Assembly: GCA_965220105.1 (NCBI GenBank)
Contig: OZ244811.1
Span: 2,914,001-2,978,000, forward strand
Length of the DNA stretch: 64,000 nucleotides
Direction of reading: 5' to 3'
Source of the DNA: Bin87 sp965220105
GTDB taxonomy: Bacteria; Chloroflexota; Dehalococcoidia; Lucifugimonadales; UBA3495
The translations under genes and the position numbers were made by a program. The notes beneath the pieces were generated by a model that was given only the letters and a program-made list of their open reading frames with translations, did no database searches and was not told the origin of the DNA. Positions 26,879 to 35,466 of this stretch are shown one piece after another. The number at the start of each line of letters is the position of its first letter. The stretch's first letter is position 1.

Positions 26879-28682
26879 TGAGCCTGGTCAAGTTATCTCT
26901 CGTGGACTCGTGGGCCAACACAATCAGGTTGATGCGCGCTCTGGTCATTCCGACATACAATGCGGCCCGGTCATCAGGCAAGTTCATCCGGTCCACAACA
27001 AGAACAACAACCTTGCTTTCCATACCCTTGAAACGGCGCACTTCGCGAAATTTCAAGTATGTATCGTCATCAACCTGGATTTGGCAACAGGGGATTTGGT
27101 CGCACGTTGCGCGAGGAGGCCAGTATATTCCGGGACAATCGAACAGCCGGTGACCGTCATAGGCGTGATTAAGCAAATCGAGGCCGGACTGTTCCAGAGA
27201 ATTAGTTCCCAACACAAAGATTTCACCGACTTTCTCGCCATTATTGATGAGGCCGCGAACGGCTCTATCGAGCAGAATGCGCAGCCCATTATCGTCGCGC
27301 CAGAATTCATAGGAAGGCAATGGCCCATTGATTGTATTCTGGTAAGACTCCGGCGCGGCAATACCACTGATATTGGCAGCGTCCTTGATGATAGGCAACG
27401 TGTTACGGCAATTGATAACCAGAGGATGCTCTGTGTACGGGCTTTCGTTAATGTATTTGCTCAAATTGCCGATGTTGGAATCGGGGTTGCGTCCCCAATT
27501 CATGAACTGCTGATTGAAGTCAGCGAACATTGCCCAACGCCCGCCGCTTAAGCCACCTCGTAAAGCCAGGTCCATAATCTCCAGGTACGGGTCTTGGCAC
27601 ATATCCTGCAGTTCGTCAACAATCAGATAGTCGAACATTCCCACCATCTTCAACAGAACGTCGCGCACGTACTCCGGGCAAATTACCTCGTAGCGTTCAT
27701 CGTTATCGGCGGCATTGTCCATAGCGACGGCAAAATCGGTATTAAGAACATCGTCCTGCCCGATGATGGTATAAGCGAAGTGATGCCAGAAGCTGCCGAC
27801 GATGTCACCCAAGTTGAATTGTTCCATCGACTGGTTAAGCAGCCAATCGCCAAGGATACGGTTGTAGCAAACCAGCGCAACGCGGTCGCCGGCCTCAGCG
27901 CGCCGCTTCGCCAGTTCCAGCGCAAGCATCGTCTTGCCGGTGCCGGCGGCGCCAGTAAACAGGCAGCGGTCATTCTCATTAACGGTTTCAAAAGCCTGAT
28001 ACTGCTCTACTGTGAGACTAATTATCCGGCGTTCGTTAGTACGGTAGGGGATGGGCCGTGCAACTTCGACAAGGACTACATCAGGGGATAAATATGCCGT
28101 GACTGATTGCACCGTTTGCGAATCGAATGGCAATCGTTCAGCAACGTGAATTTCGCCACGAGTTGTCCTCACAATCTCTACCAGCCTCTCGGCAAGTGTT
28201 CGGGCGCCTTGCTGCTGCAATTCGGGCAGGCTGATTACAGGGCGTTCCGGTGGACGCATAGCATCGGGCCAGACGGTATCGGTAAATATGACGGCACAGC
28301 CAATAGGCAGTTCAGCGTCCTCCCATTGTTTGCTGAACCAGTGGGTCAGTTCATTTTTCATGACGTACATAGCGTATTCCGCTTGCTCAACCGGCGATGG
28401 TTCGGAGCGGTCTGACGAACCCGGATACCATTCGCCGCCCCGTACAACGAACCCACCGCCCTTAATCTCGAGGCAGAGGACTCCGATATTAGGGATCATC
28501 ACCATGAAATCAATCTGGGGCCGACGACGTTGCCGACGCCCGGGGTTATACTCAGTATTGGGACGAACAGAGTGAAAAACAACCCAACCATCAGTGACTG
28601 GGTCCTCACGCAGAAGCCGAAAAACCAACTGTTCTGAATCGGGGGCATCTTCAGGCATGACGGAAGGTATCATAGTAGCCAT
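26868..28682 (-). CDS. NERD nuclease domain - SF1 (UvrD/Rep-like) helicase fusion
   Basis: 604-residue protein. The N-terminal NERD domain (about 10-180) has the PD-(D/E)XK-type core RPQIDFMVMIPNIGVLCLEIKGG (D and ExK visible). The helicase part has Walker A FTGAAGTGKTMLALELAKRR near 244, Walker B IVDELQDMCQDP near 354, and ALYVGMTRARINLIVL, the UvrD motif VI. Nuclease-helicase fusions of this kind are often found in phage-defence islands, and the neighbour is a restriction-modification-like gene; a defence role is inference, DNA repair is the alternative. The start ATG beginning MATMIPSV is chosen: GGGAGAT lies about 9 bases before it and the adjacent NERD protein starts with the same MATMIP. 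Confidence 0.85.
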   Translation of the reverse strand: MATMIPSVMPEDAPDSEQLVFRLLREDPVTDGWVVFHSVRPNTEYNPGRRQRRRPQIDFMVMIPNIGVLCLEIKGGGFVVRGGEWYPGSSDRSEPSPVEQAEYAMYVMKNELTHWFSKQWEDAELPIGCAVIFTDTVWPDAMRPPERPVISLPELQQQGARTLAERLVEIVRTTRGEIHVAERLPFDSQTVQSVTAYLSPDVVLVEVARPIPYRTNERRIISLTVEQYQAFETVNENDRCLFTGAAGTGKTMLALELAKRRAEAGDRVALVCYNRILGDWLLNQSMEQFNLGDIVGSFWHHFAYTIIGQDDVLNTDFAVAMDNAADNDERYEVICPEYVRDVLLKMVGMFDYLIVDELQDMCQDPYLEIMDLALRGGLSGGRWAMFADFNQQFMNWGRNPDSNIGNLSKYINESPYTEHPLVINCRNTLPIIKDAANISGIAAPESYQNTINGPLPSYEFWRDDNGLRILLDRAVRGLINNGEKVGEIFVLGTNSLEQSGLDLLNHAYDGHRLFDCPGIYWPPRATCDQIPCCQIQVDDDTYLKFREVRRFKGMESKVVVLVVDRMNLPDDRAALYVGMTRARINLIVLAHESTRDNLTRLIGR

Positions 28683-28722
28683 AACGCGGTGATCTCCCAT
28701 GTGGCAATTAACAGGAATAGTA

Positions 28723-29307
28723 TCAGTATGAACTGTTGACAAGAACATCCTGTATGTCCTTAATAGTTCGGGAATCTAGGCGCAGGCTATCAGGAGAGTC
28801 GTCGCGAATTTCTTTAGCAATCTCGCTTAGGCGTTGGCCAAGAGTTTGGTGGGATTTGGATTCTAGGTCAGGCAACCCGATGGTAGGATAATCCAATGGG
28901 CGCAGGTGGGAGGGCCAAGCGGTGTCTGTGAACAGCACCACACAGTCCATGGGCAATTCGGCGCCTTTGTAGTGGACAGAGAAGCGGTCTCGCAACTGGT
29001 CGTCCAATCCATACATCGCCTTTTCCGCCTCCTTCCCCGGCGGCTCAATCATTTCCTGCGAACTCAGGGCGTACCATTGGCCGCCTTTGACCTCAAATCC
29101 GCCTCCTTTGACTTCCAAACACAAGATGGCAGCATCTGGAATCAGGGCGAGAAAGTCTATCTCCCGTCGGAGCAGGCTAGGGGAAGCGCTTTTCACGCCG
29201 TGCATTATGACCCAGCCTTCAGTGGCTGGGTCATCCCGCAACAAGTCAAACACCGCTTGTTCCGATTCGGGAGCACCTGGTATTACAGCCGGTATCATAG
29301 TTGCCAT
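28723..29307 (-). CDS. Stand-alone NERD domain protein (partial paralogue of the NERD-helicase)
   Basis: 194 residues consisting only of a NERD domain. It aligns from the first residue with the N-terminus of the downstream NERD-helicase: MATMIPAVIPGAPESEQAVF against MATMIPSVMPEDAPDSEQLV, then REIDFLALIPDAAILCLEVK, DTAWPSHLRPLDYPTIGLPDL and the QRLSEIAKEIRDD helix. The nuclease residues (IDF...LEVKGGG) are intact. The two genes are 40 bases apart on one strand, probably one transcript from the promoter upstream. It appears to be a tandem duplication in which the first copy lost or never had the helicase. Ribosome-binding site AAGGAGCAAGTGCA. Confidence 0.85.
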   Translation of the reverse strand: MATMIPAVIPGAPESEQAVFDLLRDDPATEGWVIMHGVKSASPSLLRREIDFLALIPDAAILCLEVKGGGFEVKGGQWYALSSQEMIEPPGKEAEKAMYGLDDQLRDRFSVHYKGAELPMDCVVLFTDTAWPSHLRPLDYPTIGLPDLESKSHQTLGQRLSEIAKEIRDDSPDSLRLDSRTIKDIQDVLVNSSY

Positions 29308-29368
29308 TGCACTTGCTCCTTATGTAATGCCAACTCTGCACGCGTAATGTTGACGCTGAACGAGCTAA

Positions 29369-29399
29369 ATATTAGCGTACCGTACACTAGCGCTGTCAA
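29369..29399 (-). promoter_or_regulatory. Promoter of the NERD gene pair
   Basis: On the minus strand TTGACA is followed by GCTAAT at 17 bases (or TAATAT at 19), about 60 bases before the NERD start codon. It lies in an unusually AT-rich stretch. Confidence 0.45.
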
Positions 29400-29476
29400 C
29401 CCGTGCTGGTCGCTAACTCCCGAACGTGTAATGGGGTAGCGGGGGCGAAGTCTATGTACTCGCCCCCACTACCGGC

Positions 29477-30661
29477 CTAGTTGCCGCCGTTCTGCCGGTT
29501 GAAGTGGGGCATGACGTCCTGGGCGAACCATTCCAGCTGCTCCAGCGACGCCGACGTGGGCATCCCCATGTTGGTGATGCCGATGTTAACTTCCTCCAGG
29601 CCGGGGTAACGTTCCTGGACGGCCATCAGCTGCTCGGTGATGCGGTCGGGAGGGCCCACCAGGTACTGGCCGGCGGCTACCGACTCCTCGATGGATGGCA
29701 TCTTCAAGCCCTGGGGCACCGGACGGCCAAAGGCGTTGAGGGCGCCCAACTGCTCGTTGCTCAGCCCGGCGATGAAGCCCAGCGGCCCGAACATCTTGAC
29801 CCGTTCTTCCATCCACAGGCGGGCCTGGTCCATGCCTTCCTGCTCGGAGTTGGCAATCTGCACCGAGTACCCGACGATGAGACCCTCGCCCAACTGGTAG
29901 TCCTTGCCGTGCTCGGCATGGATAGCCTGCCAGCGCTGGATCACGTCGTCGCTGGCGCCGCCGGTGGCCGCGCCGCCGCCGATGATTCCCTTGATCCCCC
30001 ACTTGGCCATGAAGTTGATGGCCCGGTCGCTGGCCGACACCACGGGCTGCCACCATTCCACCTCGTGTTTGGGGCGCGGCACCAGCGTAATCTCTTCCAG
30101 GTCATATCCCCGATAGGGCACGTTGGGCGGGATGTCGAAGTGCTTGCCGTGATGGGAGAAACTGCGCTGGTTGAAAGCCTTCCAGATGACTTCTACCTGC
30201 TCCTCGAAGAGTTCCCGGTTGGCGTTCTGGTCCATGATGGGTGAGCCGAACACCTCGACCTCGCGGGTGTGGTAACCGCGGCCCACGCCGAAGCGCACCC
30301 GACCATCGGTGAGCCAGTCGGCGGTGGCGTAGTCCTCAGCGAGGCGCACCGGGTTCCACATGGGGTTGATGTTGAAGCCACAGCCGAAACGCAGGTTCTT
30401 GGTGAGGTGGGCCAGGTGCACGTACAGCATCAGCAGGTTGGGGATGCACTCGTAGCCTTCCCGCTGAAAGTGGTGCTCGGCCACCCAGAAACTGTCGTAA
30501 CCCAACCGGTCCATTGCGATGGTTAGCTGCTCGGCCTTTTCGATGGCGCCGCCGCCCAGTTCCTCATCGGAGAGCCAGCGGTCATTGGCGGGCGTGCCCT
30601 GGTAGCCGGGGTTGTCCATATCGACGTTGCCGGCCCAGAGGCTGCCAAACTTGGTAATCAT
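29477..30661 (-). CDS. LLM-class flavin-dependent oxidoreductase
   Basis: 394-residue luciferase-like (beta/alpha)8 barrel. Family features: DSFWVAEHHFQREGYECIPNLLMLYVHLA, FGCGFNINPMWNPVRLAEDYATADWLTDGRVRFGVGRG (split here for reading) and EEQVEVIWKAF. These enzymes use FMN or F420 to oxidise small organic molecules. It belongs to a group abundant in SAR202-type Chloroflexota, where a role in breaking down recalcitrant organic matter has been proposed. Start ATG with AGGAGGAACC upstream. It is not in an obvious operon. A second such gene lies at 47327-48460. Confidence 0.92.
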   Translation of the reverse strand: MITKFGSLWAGNVDMDNPGYQGTPANDRWLSDEELGGGAIEKAEQLTIAMDRLGYDSFWVAEHHFQREGYECIPNLLMLYVHLAHLTKNLRFGCGFNINPMWNPVRLAEDYATADWLTDGRVRFGVGRGYHTREVEVFGSPIMDQNANRELFEEQVEVIWKAFNQRSFSHHGKHFDIPPNVPYRGYDLEEITLVPRPKHEVEWWQPVVSASDRAINFMAKWGIKGIIGGGAATGGASDDVIQRWQAIHAEHGKDYQLGEGLIVGYSVQIANSEQEGMDQARLWMEERVKMFGPLGFIAGLSNEQLGALNAFGRPVPQGLKMPSIEESVAAGQYLVGPPDRITEQLMAVQERYPGLEEVNIGITNMGMPTSASLEQLEWFAQDVMPHFNRQNGGN

Positions 30662-30775
30662 CTAACGGGTTCCTCCTTGTTGTGCGCCCGGCGGGCCGGG
30701 CTCGCTGTAGCAATAATCTTGCCGGCCATGTTAGCGGTTTTTGGCGTCGGTGTCAGCCTGACGATGCCGGTTGGG

Positions 30776-31354
30776 TTAGTCGCCGTCCTCGGCGGCCAGG
30801 TTGTCACCGGCGCCCTCGGGCGGGTCCAGGGTATCGGTCAGTGGGGCTAGTGGCAGGCCGTCGTCGCCGTGGCGGTGCAACGCGAAGCGCCCAAGCATAC
30901 GCCGGTTGGTGATGATTTCGGCTCGGTTGGCCTGAACGTCCAGCCTTAAACTGGCGATGTCAGCCTTCAACTCGGCCCGCAGCGCGGCGTCGCCTTCCTG
31001 CATGTCGGCACGCAGTTGTCCAATGGCCGCCCGCAACGAGGTTTCGCTGTCCTGTATTGCCGCACGCAACGAGGCATCGCCGTCGCGCATCTCCGTACGC
31101 AACGAGGCATCGCCGTCGCGCATCTCCGTACGCAACGAGGCATCGCCGTCGCGCATCTCCGTACGCAGTTGTGCGATCTCTGCTCTGATGGTGGTGTCTC
31201 CTTCTTGGATCGTGGATTGCAATTCAGCCCGAAATAATCTGAGATCGGCCTTGAGTTCGTTCTTGCTGGCCGCGGTGACGAACATGATCAGCGGCGCCAA
31301 CACGGCCAAGAGCGCGATACCGATGCCGATTATTGAATACTCGGTAGGTCCCAT
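30776..31354 (-). CDS. Membrane-anchored coiled-coil repeat protein with perfect 11-residue repeats
   Basis: 192 residues: N-terminal membrane segment (SIIGIGIALLAVLAPLIMFV), then a coiled coil in which LRTEMRDGDAS occurs three times in perfect tandem, followed by related units (LRAAIQDSETS, LRAAIGQLRADMQEGDAA). It ends in a short acidic tail. The design is that of the gene at 6784-7401 though the repeat sequence differs. No enzymatic motif is visible. Function unknown; membrane tether or spacer is a guess. Confidence 0.75.
   Translation of the reverse strand: MGPTEYSIIGIGIALLAVLAPLIMFVTAASKNELKADLRLFRAELQSTIQEGDTTIRAEIAQLRTEMRDGDASLRTEMRDGDASLRTEMRDGDASLRAAIQDSETSLRAAIGQLRADMQEGDAALRAELKADIASLRLDVQANRAEIITNRRMLGRFALHRHGDDGLPLAPLTDTLDPPEGAGDNLAAEDGD
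31065..31163. repeat. Three perfect 33-bp tandem repeats inside the coiled-coil gene
   Basis: Three identical 33-base units beginning CGCAACGAGGCATCGCCGTC, in frame (11 codons). Being perfect at DNA level, they are prone to slippage that would lengthen or shorten the coiled coil without a frameshift. Confidence 0.9.
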
Positions 31355-31401
31355 ATTGCATCCGGTTCAGAAGAGGCACACCCCGATTGGTTTGCCGCAA
31401 A

Positions 31402-32628
31402 CTACCGCAGACTGCGGAAGAACTCCCGCATGTCGTTCACCAGTTCCGTCGGCTTTTCCAGCGCGGCGAAGTGGCCGCCGCTGTCCATCTCCGTCCAGCG
31501 CTGCACGTTGTAGGTGCGTTCGGCCCACGAACGCGGCGGCGTGGAGAGTTCCCGGGGGAAAACCGCGATGGCGCACGGCACTCCGATCTGGTCGTCGGGG
31601 CCGAAATACCAGGGGTTGCGGCTGTTCTCGTAGTAGAGCCGGGTGCTGGAGTTGATGGTCTGGGTTACCCAGTAAATCATCACGGTGGTTAGCAGGTCGT
31701 CCTTCGTGTACACGCTCTCCACGTCGCCGTTGCAGTCGCTCCAGGTGCGGTACTTCTCCACGATCCAGGCGCACAGGCCGACCGGAGAATCGTTGAGGCC
31801 ATAAGCCAGCGTCTGCGGTTTCGTGCCCTGGATGTGACCATAGCCGCCCTCGGCGGCCTGCCACGAGATGCGCTGGTCGATCATGCCGATCTCGTTATCG
31901 GAAAGTGTGGCGGCGAAATCGCGCCGGTAGTTGCCCTGGGTGGTTCCGATAATCTGCTCGAGCCGTTCCCGGGCGCTCAATCCCTCCATGCCGCCCCCCT
32001 GGTAGGGGATGGCCTGGGTAACGGAGGTGGTGTGGATGCCCAGCACGTGGTTGGCGTGGTGGTAGCCCAGCCGGGCGGTAACGCCGGCGCCCCAATCGCC
32101 TCCCTGGGCAGCATAACGCTGGTAACCGAGTTCGTCGGACATGAGCTTGTCCCACAGCTCGGCTATCTTGCGAGTATGGATGCCCCGCTCCCTGGTCTGG
32201 GCGCTGAAACCGTAACCGGGCATGGAGGGCACGACCACGTCGAAGGAGTCGGCCGGGTCGCCGCCGTGGCTGGCCGGGTCGGTGAGCATGGGGATAATCT
32301 TGTGCATCTCGTAGATGGTGCCAGGCCAACCGTGGGTAACGACGATGGGCATGGGGTTGGGGCCTTTGCCCTTTTCGTGGATGAAGTGGATGCCCTGCCC
32401 GTCGATGGTGGTGTAGAAGTTCGCGAAGGCGTTCAGGGCGGCTTCGGCGGCGCGCCAGTCGAAATCGTCGCGCCAGTAGGCCACCAGCTCCTTGATGTAG
32501 TCCAGATTGGAGCCGTAGTCCCAGTCGGCGCCGGGGATTTCATCGGGCCACCGCACGTGGGCCAATCGGTGCTGCAAGTCCTGGAGAACCTCGTCGGAAA
32601 CGTTGATGGTGTAGGGTTGTACCGCCAT
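31402..32628 (-). CDS. Epoxide hydrolase (EHN-type)
   Basis: About 408 residues. The N-terminal epoxide-hydrolase domain (VSDEVLQDLQHRLAHVRWPD, DWDYGSNLDYIKELVAYWRDDFDWRAAE) is followed by an alpha/beta-hydrolase core with oxyanion THGWPG, nucleophile aspartate in AAQGGDWGAGVTARLGY and catalytic histidine in DSGGHFAALEKP. This is the microsomal/juvenile-hormone epoxide hydrolase architecture; it opens epoxides to diols. Start ATG has GGAGGTTCTGAT upstream. Probably catabolic or detoxifying; substrate unknown. Confidence 0.92.
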   Translation of the reverse strand: MAVQPYTINVSDEVLQDLQHRLAHVRWPDEIPGADWDYGSNLDYIKELVAYWRDDFDWRAAEAALNAFANFYTTIDGQGIHFIHEKGKGPNPMPIVVTHGWPGTIYEMHKIIPMLTDPASHGGDPADSFDVVVPSMPGYGFSAQTRERGIHTRKIAELWDKLMSDELGYQRYAAQGGDWGAGVTARLGYHHANHVLGIHTTSVTQAIPYQGGGMEGLSARERLEQIIGTTQGNYRRDFAATLSDNEIGMIDQRISWQAAEGGYGHIQGTKPQTLAYGLNDSPVGLCAWIVEKYRTWSDCNGDVESVYTKDDLLTTVMIYWVTQTINSSTRLYYENSRNPWYFGPDDQIGVPCAIAVFPRELSTPPRSWAERTYNVQRWTEMDSGGHFAALEKPTELVNDMREFFRSLR

Positions 32629-32847
32629 ATCAGAACCTCCCTGGCGAGTCTGCAATCCGGTTTGGGGAAGGGCCAACGGCCCGCCGGCAGTTTAGCATAG
32701 GCGAGTATCGATCCCTGAGCGTATAATAGGATGAAGATGACCTAAATCTACCGTTGCCTGAGTAGTGAGTCATCGGTATCCTGCTGGCTAAGCGACGCAT
32801 CCGATGACTACACTAAATGTGGGCCACGAATAGTGGGTGACAGTCAG

Positions 32848-33183
32848 ATGGCTGATGAAAATCACAGCGGTCTAACGCCCTTGAGTAGCCAAACGCGCGG
32901 CCGAGATCCGTTGGCAAAGTCGTTCTGGATGACTTATCTATTGATCGGAACGGGCACCGCGACCATCATCGCAGTGATATTGGTTTTTTTGGGAGATGCC
33001 CGGGACAAGGATCAGGTTCTCGTCGCTGGGGCACTCCTATTTAGCCTAGCGCTGATTGCCTGGTTGTTTGCGTTCGTCGCTATGACTTTGCTGGTAGTAA
33101 AAGATGTGATTCGATGGTTCAGAATGCGACGCGTCCGGAGCAAAGAAATCATTGGCAACGGCCCGACTGACATAAGGAATTGA
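32848..33183 (+). CDS. Small membrane protein, function unknown
   Basis: 111 residues with two hydrophobic segments (MTYLLIGTGTATIIAVILVFLG and VLVAGALLFSLALIAWLFAFVAM) and a basic C-terminus (RWFRMRRVRS). TATAAT at 32722-32727 lies upstream. It overlaps a minus-strand open frame that also encodes hydrophobic segments, so one of the two may be a shadow. Base composition is lower in GC than its neighbours, hinting at acquisition. Confidence 0.5.
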   Translation: MADENHSGLTPLSSQTRGRDPLAKSFWMTYLLIGTGTATIIAVILVFLGDARDKDQVLVAGALLFSLALIAWLFAFVAMTLLVVKDVIRWFRMRRVRSKEIIGNGPTDIRN

Positions 33184-33396
33184 TAACAGCGCCAGCACCA
33201 AGATCGGCGCCACGTCAAGAAATACCAAAATACGATACACCTGCACTCTCAAGAATCTTACATCACGCCAATCAGTAGGAAACAACCGCAAGATGCCCAA
33301 AGCGGATATCGCCATAGCGTGTATCACTGTCATAAGCATCGCGGCCATTTTCAGCCCTTCCGGGAGGTCTCCAATAGATTTCCATATCTCTTCCAT
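33046..33396 (-). CDS. Possible small membrane protein, antisense-overlapping
   Basis: 116-codon frame whose first 75 residues look protein-like with two hydrophobic segments (MAAMLMTVIHAMAISALGIL and ILVFLDVAPILVLALLSI); the last 40 run antisense to the plus-strand gene and look like shadow. If real, the two genes converge with about 138 bases of overlap. I cannot decide from sequence alone. Confidence 0.3.
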   Translation of the reverse strand: MEEIWKSIGDLPEGLKMAAMLMTVIHAMAISALGILRLFPTDWRDVRFLRVQVYRILVFLDVAPILVLALLSIPYVSRAVANDFFAPDASHSEPSNHIFYYQQSHSDERKQPGNQR

Positions 33397-33483
33397 GCAA
33401 ACCGCTCGAATGTATCAGCTCACACGCAATGCAAAACGTATAGGTTATTCGAACTAATAATCAGCGATCTTGGCGGTTTTCCA

Positions 33484-34701
33484 TCACAAGAACCGCGTAA
33501 ACACCTGGTTGGCCACCAGGTACGCATCCTCGGCGAGCCGTACCCGTCCGTCTCCTTCCCACACCAGCAAACCCTGCTCGGTCAGGTCCGCCAGTTCCTG
33601 CCGGTAACGCGCGGCCAGGTCGACGCCGCATTGCCGCGACGCCTCCGCCAGGTCCATGCCGTCCAGCAACCGCAGCCCCAGGAACATGGTCTCTGCCGCC
33701 GCCGTGTCCGGGTCGATGATCTCCAGGTCATCGACGGTCGCCACCGACCGGATCCTTTCCGACGTCACCGGCTCCCATGGAGAGGACGCCAACGCATTTG
33801 CCGCCCATTCCGCGGCGCGCCGGGCGTACTCCCGGGGCGGTCGCACCGTCCAAAAACGGCAATCGCCCAGAGCAGAATGGGCGCCCGGCCCGACGCCCAG
33901 CCATCGCAGGTTGCGCCAGTAGGCCAGGTTGTGCTCCGATTCCTGGCCCGGTCGGGACCAGTTGCTAATCTCGTAGTGCCGATAGCCGGCGTCCGCCAGC
34001 GCGCTGCGAGCCAGGTCGTACATATCCGCCGCCGCATCGGGGTCGGGTTCGGGCAGCCGGCCCTGCTCCACCCAGCGGCGGAGGGGCGTTCCCTCTTCCA
34101 GGGTCAGGGCGTACAGTGACAGGTGTTCCGGCCCAAGCCCCACCGTCCGCGCCACCGTATCCCGCCACTGCTCCAGAGATTGCCGGGGCAACCCGTACAT
34201 CAGGTCCAGGTTAACGTTGTCGAAGCCCGCAGAGCGACAACGCTGGAACGCCTCGGCAGCCTCGTCCGCGTCGTGGCGGCGGCCCAGCATGGCCAGCAGG
34301 CCGTTGTCCATGCTCTGCACGCCGATGCTGACGCGGTTCACGCCGGCGGCCCGCAGATCGGCGCAACGTTCCGGCGTCAGGTCGTTGGGGTTGCACTCAG
34401 CGGTAATCTCAGCGTCCGGGCGCACCGCATATCCGCCGGCGACGGCGTCCAGGATACGGGCTACGTCGCCGTCCGGGAGGTAGGAGGGCGTGCCGCCGCC
34501 CAGGAAGACGGTGTTGACGTTAGGTCGGCCCAGCACCCGGGCCCAGGCCGATAACTCGGCGGTCACGGCGCTCAGATAGTCGCCGAACTGGGACTCAATG
34601 CCCTGGTAGGTGTTGAAATCGCAGTAGGGGCACTTGCTCAGGCAGAAGGGGACGTGCACGTAGAGGGCAATGCCGTCTGCCCGAGGATGTTGAGCCGCCA
34701 T
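33484..34701 (-). CDS. hemW: Radical SAM heme chaperone HemW-like (coproporphyrinogen III oxidase-like)
   Basis: 405 residues with YVHVPFCLSKCPYCDF, the CxxxCxxC motif that holds the radical SAM [4Fe-4S] cluster. It is followed by VFLGGGTPSYLP, ECNPNDLTPERC, GVNRVSIGVQSMD, LDLMYGLPRQSLEQWRDTV and a C-terminal HemN-like domain (GLRLLDGMDLAEASRQCG). HemW proteins lack the CxxxCxxCxC of true HemN, as here, and deliver heme rather than oxidise coproporphyrinogen. Full length for the family. The ATG is the first methionine. In many bacteria hemW sits near lepA or hrcA; here it is alone. Confidence 0.93.
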   Translation of the reverse strand: MAAQHPRADGIALYVHVPFCLSKCPYCDFNTYQGIESQFGDYLSAVTAELSAWARVLGRPNVNTVFLGGGTPSYLPDGDVARILDAVAGGYAVRPDAEITAECNPNDLTPERCADLRAAGVNRVSIGVQSMDNGLLAMLGRRHDADEAAEAFQRCRSAGFDNVNLDLMYGLPRQSLEQWRDTVARTVGLGPEHLSLYALTLEEGTPLRRWVEQGRLPEPDPDAAADMYDLARSALADAGYRHYEISNWSRPGQESEHNLAYWRNLRWLGVGPGAHSALGDCRFWTVRPPREYARRAAEWAANALASSPWEPVTSERIRSVATVDDLEIIDPDTAAAETMFLGLRLLDGMDLAEASRQCGVDLAARYRQELADLTEQGLLVWEGDGRVRLAEDAYLVANQVFTRFL

Positions 34702-34756
34702 GCGATTGAACGGTGGCCGGGCAGACCAAGACCGTAAGGATCACCAGACCCGACGG

Positions 34757-35158
34757 TTAGTCGGCATCATCGGAGCCGCCGGGCGGGCGGGCTTCTCCGT
34801 CCACCACTTCATCCGGGTTGCGGTCTTCGGGGCGAGGCGGCGGCGGGTCGCCCATGTGTTCCCGCACCACGTCCCGGGGGCAGAGGTTCCAGAAAAGCCA
34901 CACCGCCAGCGCCAGGATGATGACGTCATCGTACCGGCCCAGGCCATAGGGGATGCGGTCCCTCACCAGGTCCCAGGGCAGGAAGCCGTAGACGATGGCC
35001 AGCGGTACCAGGAACTTGATGATGAGGTTAACCCGCGGGTCGAAGTGCATCCGGTAAACGGCGCGAAAGAATCGGATGACGCGCGGCGCGATACCCGCAA
35101 TGCGAGGCAACAGCTGCGGCCCGAACATCATCAGCAGAGGCCAAAGTAATCTGAACAT
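34757..35158 (-). CDS. YkvA/DUF1232 family membrane protein
   Basis: 133 residues. The DUF1232 core FLVPLAIVYGFLPWDLVRDRIPYGLGRYDDVIILALAVWLF has the typical PWDL...GxxDD pattern with a hydrophobic pair of helices, preceded by an amphipathic N-terminal part and followed by a Pro/Asp-rich tail. The biochemical role of this family is unknown. It lies 55 bases downstream of nothing obvious and ends 55 bases before the start of hemW on the same strand... the two do not overlap, and hemW is downstream of it in transcription order. Confidence 0.85.
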   Translation of the reverse strand: MFRLLWPLLMMFGPQLLPRIAGIAPRVIRFFRAVYRMHFDPRVNLIIKFLVPLAIVYGFLPWDLVRDRIPYGLGRYDDVIILALAVWLFWNLCPRDVVREHMGDPPPPRPEDRNPDEVVDGEARPPGGSDDAD

Positions 35159-35235
35159 GCTCTATTGTCGCACCTTCTCGGCCAACATGGTAGCACGCCA
35201 CAGGATTCCCCAGGGCCTTTCGATTGTCCCCTAAT

Positions 35236-35326
35236 GTCATTGCGAGGAGCGAAGCGACGTGGCAATCTCGATCCGGTAGCCGGGTTTGCTTTGCCAACGA
35301 GATTGCCACGCTGCGCTCGCAATGAC
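35236..35326. repeat. Family A repeat
   Basis: Full copy, GTCATTGCGAGGAGCGAAGC ... GCTGCGCTCGCAATGAC, between the divergent DUF1232 and secreted-protein genes. The rest of this 308-base gap holds only an AT-rich stretch (about 35382-35430) that is probably promoter for the plus-strand gene. Confidence 0.85.
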
Positions 35327-35466
35327 ATTGCCGAAAATCGCAAGGCCCCGCAGGATTCCTCCGGTTTGCGGCAATATCGGGGTTTTCATAATTTCTTTAC
35401 ACTGGCTGCGTATTCTGTCCCCAAATAAAAGAGCCGTGCCACACGGGCGGCAAAACGGAGGATAGA

